From Nocardia transvalensis NBRC 15921 (GTDB taxonomy: Bacteria; Actinomycetota; Actinomycetes; Mycobacteriales; Mycobacteriaceae), in assembly GCF_000308875.1 (NCBI RefSeq), contig NZ_BAGL01000063.1:62001-126000 (forward strand): 64,000 nucleotides of DNA. The letters are read 5' to 3'. The notes under the pieces were generated by a model. The model was not told the DNA's origin, made no database searches, and saw only the letters and a program-made list of their open reading frames with translations. Below are positions 59,374-64,000 of the stretch, piece by piece. Every line of letters starts with the position of its first letter. The first letter of the stretch is position 1. Made by a program: the position numbers and the translations under genes.

Positions 59374-59832
59374 CTACTCTCCCGCGATCTCCCGGCGCGG
59401 ACTGCCGGGAAAGTTCTCCTCGTCGAACAGCACCCACCGCTCGACGGCGACCTCGTACAGGCGCGAGGCGGCATCGGGCATGGCGGCGAGCAGTCCGGCC
59501 GCTCGCGGCCACCGTGCCGCGAACGCTTCTTTCTCCGCCTCGATCCCGGTACCGGGAAGTTCCACCGCCCGCCCGGCGAACGAGACCCCGCGCCCCGTCA
59601 GACCGAGTTCGACGGGCGGCTTATCGAGTATGCCCCCAGCGACCGCCGGAGTGCGTCGAATATTCCGCGAATGCTCCCGATCCGTCCGCGAGACGAAGCG
59701 CAGTCGATCCGGCCGGAAGGTCGGCACATACCAGACCGAACACACCGCCGGCGTGCCATCACCACACACCGTCGACAACTGCATCAACTTCGCCTCGGCG
59801 ACATAGGCCTCCAGCAACTCCCGCTCGCGCAC
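59374..59832 (-). CDS. Pyridoxamine-phosphate-oxidase-like flavin/F420 protein
   Basis: 152 residues from GTG 59832; the frame extends upstream without family residues. A split-barrel fold is suggested by AKLMQLSTVCGDGTPAVCSVWYVPTFRPDRLRFVSRTDREHSRNIRRTPAVAGGIL and LTGRGVSFAGRAVELPG. These residues bind FMN or F420. The C-terminus RLYEVAVERWVLFDEENFPGSPRREI is typical of this small group. The reaction is unknown. It is probably cotranscribed with the methyltransferase. Confidence 0.8.
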   Translation of the reverse strand: MRERELLEAYVAEAKLMQLSTVCGDGTPAVCSVWYVPTFRPDRLRFVSRTDREHSRNIRRTPAVAGGILDKPPVELGLTGRGVSFAGRAVELPGTGIEAEKEAFAARWPRAAGLLAAMPDAASRLYEVAVERWVLFDEENFPGSPRREIAGE

Positions 59833-59870
59833 CCCAGGAACCCTAGCGTGGTCGAGGCGAACCGCTCGGC

Positions 59871-60770
59871 TTACAGGCGGAACGAGCGGCGGCCGGTCCA
59901 CCGTCCCCGCGATCCCGCCAGCGCGGCGATCACCAGGAGTGTCGCGAACATCGCTGTGGTCCAGGCATCGTGCTCCTCGGACGGCTCCGCGGTCGACGCT
60001 CCCGGCGGCACCGGCCGAGCCGATACAGGTTCGGTCCCGGGCATCGCGGGGGACTCCGCAGCCGCGACGGGCGCGACGGGCGGCATGGCGGGCGGACTCG
60101 CGGGTACGGCCGCGGGAGGTGCCAGCCCGAGCGGGAGTTCCCCCGCGGGCGGCACATTCGCGGGGATGAGGAGCAGGCACGTCAACAGGGCACTTCCCGT
60201 GGCAGCACTGCCTACCGCCACACTCCCCAACGCCGCGCTCCCCAGCCCCGAACCACCCGAGCCGGTGCCGATCAGCCCGGGCACGAGGCTACTTCCCGCC
60301 GCCGACCCCACGGCTCCCGTCGCCGACCCGAGCAGCAGAGTCGCCCCGGCGGCCACGGCACTACCGGCACACGCCGTCTCGACACTGCCCGGTGCCAGGC
60401 CGAGCATCTGCGCGGGGGTCGTTGTCTCCGAAACGGGCGGACTCAGCAGACCCACTTCGGGTAAACCTGGCAGGCCTGGCGGCGGCTCGCTCGACGAACC
60501 CGAATCGAGCTGTCCCGCCAGGCCGGACTCAGGTAATAGGGACGGGCCTGCCCACGGGCTCGGCGGGCCCAGCGCCAACGGGATTTCGGCATCACCTCCA
60601 CCGCTCGGCTCGAGGCCCGCGCTACCGGGTACGGCGCTGCCGCTCGCCACTTCGCCTGCGGGCGGCGGTAATTCGATCGGATCGGCGACCGCGACGCCAC
60701 CGAACAGCGCGGACAGCAGCACTGTCGACACCATCACATTCCCTGTGCACCTGAATATTTCGACGCTCAT
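59871..60770 (-). CDS. Secreted Pro/Ala/Gly-rich protein with C-terminal membrane anchor
   Basis: 299 residues from ATG 60770. A signal peptide (VMVSTVLLSALFGGVAVA) has a probable cleavage after AVA near residue 29. About 240 residues of low-complexity Pro/Ala/Gly/Ser sequence follow, including a more hydrophobic stretch (GSAVAAGATLLLGSATGAVGSAAGSSL) that could cross or line a membrane. The end, WTTAMFATLLVIAALAGSRGRWTGRRSFRL, is a transmembrane helix with a basic tail. This looks like a surface protein held in the membrane. I do not recognise a domain. The compositional bias makes the frame look coding, but the exact reading is less secure than for other genes. Confidence 0.55.
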   Translation of the reverse strand: MSVEIFRCTGNVMVSTVLLSALFGGVAVADPIELPPPAGEVASGSAVPGSAGLEPSGGGDAEIPLALGPPSPWAGPSLLPESGLAGQLDSGSSSEPPPGLPGLPEVGLLSPPVSETTTPAQMLGLAPGSVETACAGSAVAAGATLLLGSATGAVGSAAGSSLVPGLIGTGSGGSGLGSAALGSVAVGSAATGSALLTCLLLIPANVPPAGELPLGLAPPAAVPASPPAMPPVAPVAAAESPAMPGTEPVSARPVPPGASTAEPSEEHDAWTTAMFATLLVIAALAGSRGRWTGRRSFRL

Positions 60771-60792
60771 CGGTGAACCTCGATCCCCGCCG

Positions 60793-61554
60793 CTAATCGA
60801 TATGCCCGTAACGGGACACGGCCAGGTCGTAGGCGTCCCTCGGGACGACGGTCGCACCGGAGAACGGGCGGTCGAGGTTGCGGATCTGGAGCAGGATCGA
60901 ACCGACCACCAGCCCGAGCAGGGCGACCATCAGCACACTGCTCACCGTCACCCTGACACCCGAGTACACGGGGCTCAGCAACAGCAGGACGGTGCCGAAA
61001 AGCAGTGCGATACCGAGGAATCCGGGCACGCTGCGCCGGACGTCCACCTCGCGATCGGACCGGGCGGCGGCGACGTCGTCGAGACTGTCGAGCGCCTTGG
61101 TGCGTAGATCGGCGACGTCGGGGTCGACAGGCTGCATCCCCTGCACCGCGTCGCGGAGCGCATCGAGTTTCTCCTGCGCCGCCTCGCTGAGACGCCCGTC
61201 GTGATGCATCGCCGCCCACTCGGGACCGGTGACCTCCTCGGTGTATTCCCGCACCAGGCCCTGAATCCGCTGATGGTCGGGCGCGGGCATCCCGTGCGCC
61301 GCCCAATACGTGTCGACCAGCCCCTTGGCCTCGGCGATTGTATGGGTCTGCGCATTGTCGTACTGCTGCCAGCACAGCACCACGACGAACGCGACCACCG
61401 CGACGAAGAAGTTCTTCACCAGGTCGAGCACCAGCTCGCCCGCCGCGTGCTCCTCGGTCTGCTGCCACGACTTCGGTCGCAACCGCGTACCGACCACGAA
61501 GACCGCCACCGCCACCAGGGCGGCCGCTACCGCTACGAGTACTTCCGGAACCAT
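60793..61554 (-). CDS. DUF4239 (bestrophin-like) membrane protein
   Basis: 253 residues from ATG 61554. Four hydrophobic segments lie at about 3-22, 47-62, 175-198 and 203-222, with a large soluble loop between the second and third. ELVLDLVKNFFVAVVAFVVVL, AKGLVDTYWAAHGMP and IRNLDRPFSGATVVPRDAYDLA match the DUF4239 family, remotely like bestrophin anion channels. The function is unknown. It is followed by the secreted low-complexity protein gene on the same strand 22 bases away, so the two may work together at the membrane. Confidence 0.82.
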   Translation of the reverse strand: MVPEVLVAVAAALVAVAVFVVGTRLRPKSWQQTEEHAAGELVLDLVKNFFVAVVAFVVVLCWQQYDNAQTHTIAEAKGLVDTYWAAHGMPAPDHQRIQGLVREYTEEVTGPEWAAMHHDGRLSEAAQEKLDALRDAVQGMQPVDPDVADLRTKALDSLDDVAAARSDREVDVRRSVPGFLGIALLFGTVLLLLSPVYSGVRVTVSSVLMVALLGLVVGSILLQIRNLDRPFSGATVVPRDAYDLAVSRYGHID

Positions 61555-61700
61555 GCCTCCGCCCTCCGACAAACCGGACAACAGCGACCACGCGGTACCG
61601 AAACCATCTGCGGTCGAACAGTATTCGTGGCAGCACGAGGGGCGGATGGGACTCCGGCCGATCACTCTCCGCCCGCGCCGGGTGTCGCTAGGGTGTGACC

Positions 61701-62006
61701 GTGTCAACCAATGTCGAGTTCGACTTCACCATCACCGGTTTCACGACGACCGAGCGAGCGGAGCAGGTCGTCGCCGCCGTCGCCGCGATCATGGAGGAAG
61801 AAAACATCTACGACCAGGGGGTGGGGGTCGGACACGCCGTGCTCGATGGCGAGATCTTCATTTCCGGCGAGACCAGGTGGCCGCTGGGTATCTCGCGAAG
61901 CCGTTTCTGGCGACCGTATTTCGAGGGAAAGGTCGCCGCGGCGGCCGAGCACGTCGAACCGGCCGCCCGCACAGAGTTCTCGTGGCGGTATCCCGACGAG
62001 GACTAG
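61701..62006 (+). CDS. Conserved small cytoplasmic protein of unknown function
   Basis: 101 residues from GTG 61701 (AGGG 7 bases upstream; GTG 61695 is also possible). No signal peptide or membrane segment. Polar and balanced, with a likely alpha/beta composition (VEFDFTITGFTTTERAEQVVAAVAAIMEE, then HAVLDGEIFISGETRWPLG). I do not recognise the family. Its stop codon overlaps that of the convergent AraC gene in the palindrome CTAG. Confidence 0.65.
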   Translation: MSTNVEFDFTITGFTTTERAEQVVAAVAAIMEEENIYDQGVGVGHAVLDGEIFISGETRWPLGISRSRFWRPYFEGKVAAAAEHVEPAARTEFSWRYPDED

Positions 62007-62761
62007 GACTGCGACCCTCCGACGATGACGGTGGTGCCCTGCGCCAGCAGGGTGGTCGCGGTGAGCCCGAACATGGTGCGGAAGGCATCGCTGAAGTGGC
62101 TGGGTGAGGCGAATCCGGCGTCGACGGCGGCGTCGGTGAGGTCGCGGCTTTCGGAGACCGCGGCCGCCACCGACAGCATCCGCGCCCACAGCCGATAGCG
62201 ACGGAAGCTGGTCCCGGCGCCGGCCGAGAACAGATGCAGGAACCGAGAGGTGGACAGGCCCGCGTCGGCCGCCAGCCGCTCGGCCCCGAACTCGGCCGGA
62301 TCGCCGATGATCGCGTCCATGGCCTGCCGGATGCGCGGGTCGATATCGCGAGGTGCTCCCCCGGCCAACAGCAGCCGGTCGAGTTCATCGGGGCCGATCT
62401 CCCCATCGCGCAACCTATCGATCAGCGCCTGTTCGTTCCGGTGGTCGCCCGCGATCGGGGCGGTGTCGCGCATGGCGGAACGCAGCAGGTCCGCGTGCAC
62501 CGAGCGAGGATCGGTGTAGCAGAACAGCATTCGTCCCGCCCCCGCGTCGAGCCGATGGACGGTGCGTGCGGGGATCAGCGCGCTGCGCCGGGACCACGTC
62601 CGCTCGCCGACCGTGACGGTGAACGGCGCGTCCACGCCGAGCGCGAAGCACTGCACCGGCGTCGAGTGCGCGTCCAGCTGGAACGACGGCCCCAGATACG
62701 CCGCGTGCCCCGCCCACAACCAGACCGTCCGCGCGGCGGGCACCGATGCCATGACAAGCAT
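62003..62761 (-). CDS. AraC-family transcriptional regulator
   Basis: 252 residues from ATG 62761 (MLVMASV) or 249 from ATG 62752. The N-terminal 130 residues form a cupin-like sensor (FQLDAHSTPVQCFALGVDAPFTVTVGERTWSRRSALIPART). The C-terminal 100 hold the two AraC helix-turn-helices: FGAERLAADAGLSTSRFLHLFSAGAGTSFRRYRLWARM and LTDAAVDAGFASPSHFSDAFRTMFGLTAT. It is 7 bases downstream of the DUF4345-like gene and probably cotranscribed with it. Targets are unknown. Confidence 0.9.
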   Translation of the reverse strand: MLVMASVPAARTVWLWAGHAAYLGPSFQLDAHSTPVQCFALGVDAPFTVTVGERTWSRRSALIPARTVHRLDAGAGRMLFCYTDPRSVHADLLRSAMRDTAPIAGDHRNEQALIDRLRDGEIGPDELDRLLLAGGAPRDIDPRIRQAMDAIIGDPAEFGAERLAADAGLSTSRFLHLFSAGAGTSFRRYRLWARMLSVAAAVSESRDLTDAAVDAGFASPSHFSDAFRTMFGLTATTLLAQGTTVIVGGSQS

Positions 62762-62768
62762 GATCACA

Positions 62769-63137
62769 TCACGCCACGGCCAGCACCAGCGCCGCGCCGA
62801 CGACCTCGACCAGGCAGTAGAACCAGATCGGATAGAACGCCGTCCCGGCATCCAGCACCCGCGAGATCACCCGCCCGGCCGCCATCCCCGCCAGCGCCAC
62901 CCCCACGGTCAGCGCGGCCCCGCTGCGCAGATCATCGGTCCCGGACGCAGCCCACCACAGCACCCCCGCCACCGCCAGCCCGAACCCGCCGTACACCGCC
63001 CGCACCTCGGACCGGCTCTCGGCAGCATCGGGCGTCAAGCGAAACGGCCGCACCAACGCCGCGGGCGCGGCCAGGGCATAGATCCCCATGCCGGCGAAGA
63101 AGATTCCCGCCGCGACCAGCACAACGACTCTCATCAC
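62769..63137 (-). CDS. DUF4345-like small membrane protein
   Basis: 122 residues with four hydrophobic segments. MMRVVVLVAAGIFFAGMGIYALAAP, SRSEVRAVYGGFGLAVAGVLWW and FYPIWFYCLVEVVGAALVL fit the DUF4345 pattern. The function is unknown. AraC plus DUF4345 pairs recur in actinobacteria, which suggests the regulator controls or is controlled with it. Confidence 0.75.
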   Translation of the reverse strand: MMRVVVLVAAGIFFAGMGIYALAAPAALVRPFRLTPDAAESRSEVRAVYGGFGLAVAGVLWWAASGTDDLRSGAALTVGVALAGMAAGRVISRVLDAGTAFYPIWFYCLVEVVGAALVLAVA

Positions 63138-63219
63138 GCACCTCCGTTATCGTGCTCGGTCCGCCGATACCGGGCCGACGCCACCGCTTCCGGACACCGC
63201 GCACAGGGACGCGCGCTTT

Positions 63220-63639
63220 TCATCGCTTGCCCTGCTCACGGCCGGAAGATCGCCCGTCCCACTCGAGCAACAGGGCGCCACCGGCCAACGCCACCAACCC
63301 GGCGACATCGAACCAAGCCACCCGCCACAACGCCGGATTCACCGGCCGCTCGGCGGCCATCACCACCAGAAACCCACCGAAGCTGACCGCATTGGCCACC
63401 ACCATCGCGGACCGAATCCCGGGCCGGAAGGCAGCAACGAGCAGCCCGGCCCCGAGAATGCCGAACAGCACCCCACGATGCCGCAACAACACCTCGACAT
63501 CCGCCCCACCGGGCGAAATGCCATACGCCGCATACGCTTTCTCGATCGCCACCGCACCACCCACCGGCACGGCATTGATCAACCCCGCAACAGCGAGCAA
63601 CACCTGCCCGCCCCGCCGAATCCCCACGGCCCTTCTCAT
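63220..63639 (-). CDS. Four-helix membrane protein of unknown function
   Basis: 139 residues from ATG 63639 (GTG 63645 is possible). Four transmembrane segments at about 12-32, 50-68, 74-94 and 105-124; the first loop carries IEKAYAAYGISPGGADVEVLLRHRGVLFG, a conserved motif of a small actinobacterial family with no assigned role. Divergent from the truncated XRE/cupin gene, so the shared palindrome at 63724-63740 may govern both. Confidence 0.65.
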   Translation of the reverse strand: MRRAVGIRRGGQVLLAVAGLINAVPVGGAVAIEKAYAAYGISPGGADVEVLLRHRGVLFGILGAGLLVAAFRPGIRSAMVVANAVSFGGFLVVMAAERPVNPALWRVAWFDVAGLVALAGGALLLEWDGRSSGREQGKR

Positions 63640-63723
63640 AGTCACCAGGCGATACTCGCGCGGTCGACGCGCCCTCGCTTCCGAAAACCTGCTGCTGCCG
63701 TCAGGACGAGAGCGCGCCTACCT

Positions 63724-63740
63724 TTTGACAATCCGGCAAA
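63724..63740. promoter_or_regulatory. Operator-like palindrome upstream of the second XRE/cupin gene
   Basis: On the minus strand it reads TTTGCCGGATTGTCAAA, matching 15 of 17 bases of the site at 3719-3735, in opposite orientation relative to its regulator. A further CAAAG/CTTTG half-pair lies at 63738-63750. The conservation across 60 kb, next to paralogous genes, marks it as a binding site. Confidence 0.65.
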
Positions 63741-63781
63741 GTTGCTTTGTCGAACCTGCGAATCGTGGGCACAGTAACCGT

Positions 63782-64000
63782 ATGGATGACGAGTTCGACG
63801 CCGTGCTGGCCGAGGTCGGGCCACGACTGCGCGCTTTACGACGCCGTACCGGCACGACGCTGACCGCCCTGTCGGAGAACACGGGCATCCCGATCAGCAC
63901 CCTGTCACGACTCGAGTCCGGGCAGCGCAACCCCAGCCTGGGCCTGCTGTTACGACTGGCGAAGGTCTACCGGATACCGCTCGACGAACTCGTCGGAGCC
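63782..64000 (+). CDS. XRE-family regulator, truncated by window end
   Basis: 73 residues are visible from ATG 63782, then the window stops. The helix-turn-helix (TTLTALSENTGIPISTLSRLESGQRNPSLGLLLRLAKVYRIPLDELVG) is complete and closely similar to the regulator at 3745, including the N-terminal VGPRLRALRR. A cupin domain probably follows outside the window. Divergent from the four-helix membrane protein. Confidence 0.88.
   Translation, partial: MDDEFDAVLAEVGPRLRALRRRTGTTLTALSENTGIPISTLSRLESGQRNPSLGLLLRLAKVYRIPLDELVGA

Noticed and set aside
63220..63639. Phosphopantetheine adenylyltransferase annotation sometimes given to such small membrane proteins
   Set aside because: No nucleotidyltransferase motif is present and the protein is mostly transmembrane. 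The true coaD is at 2146.

Overview
The window is high-GC DNA (roughly 70% G+C by eye) with strongly G/C-ending codons. It carries the gene order coaD, rsmD, pyc, recG, DAK2, rpmB, ung, thiL, DUF3515, ddl, gpsA, cofC, ppk1, mutT1, hupB, leuD, leuC, IclR, F420/FMN oxidase, tRNA-Glu, tRNA-Gln, gltX, FAH, MFS, leuB, serA. From memory this is the Mycobacterium tuberculosis Rv2965c-Rv2996c block, so the organism belongs to the Mycobacteriales. Extra members (MetE under a B12 riboswitch, an iol cluster, many small lineage-specific genes) suggest Nocardia or a close relative. The genus is an inference.

Region 1 (1-13.2 kb): the end of a GtrA-like membrane protein, an AbiEi-like protein with a nuclease-type C-terminus, coaD, a thioredoxin-reductase-like flavoprotein divergent from an XRE/cupin regulator, rsmD-pyc, a cobalamin riboswitch with metE, and a RamB/PrpR-type regulator. 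Region 2 (13.2-40.8 kb): the conserved housekeeping block covering replication fork repair (recG), base-excision repair (ung), thiamine (thiL), cell wall (ddl), phospholipid (gpsA), coenzyme F420 (cofC), polyphosphate (ppk1), nucleotide-pool cleaning (mutT1), nucleoid protein (hupB), leucine (leuB, leuC, leuD) and serine (serA) synthesis, and Glu/Gln tRNA charging (gltX plus two tRNAs). Region 3 (41.0-42.6 kb): two cold-shock proteins flank a 38-codon peptide gene; a HxlR regulator follows. Region 4 (42.6-53.4 kb): a myo-inositol cluster with iolD, iolB, a DKGP-type aldolase, iolC, a sugar ABC transporter and an iolE-like gene in one leftward operon, and a LacI regulator plus an iolG-like dehydrogenase to the right. 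Three GGAGCGCTCC operators sit between the halves. Region 5 (53.4-64 kb): accessory genes, including a secreted S33 hydrolase, an M48 homologue with an altered zinc motif, a solute-binding lipoprotein, a PF04672-type methyltransferase, small membrane proteins, an AraC regulator, and at the edge a second XRE/cupin regulator paralogous to the one at 3.7 kb.

The most striking non-coding signal is a dispersed palindrome family with eight copies. Each has a 9-nt loop CAAAAGCGT that is invariant except for one base in one copy, and a 7-13 bp stem whose outer pairs change together. Six of eight copies lie just downstream of a stop codon, in the same orientation as the gene, and two sets form head-to-head pairs between convergent genes. 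This looks like a REP/BIME-type element. One pair encloses a roughly 17-bp minisatellite built from half of the element. Other repeats are a 96-bp interrupted palindrome between gpsA and cofC, two in-frame 27-bp coding expansions (metE and an SRPBCC gene), and a 39-bp tandem repeat downstream of mutT1.
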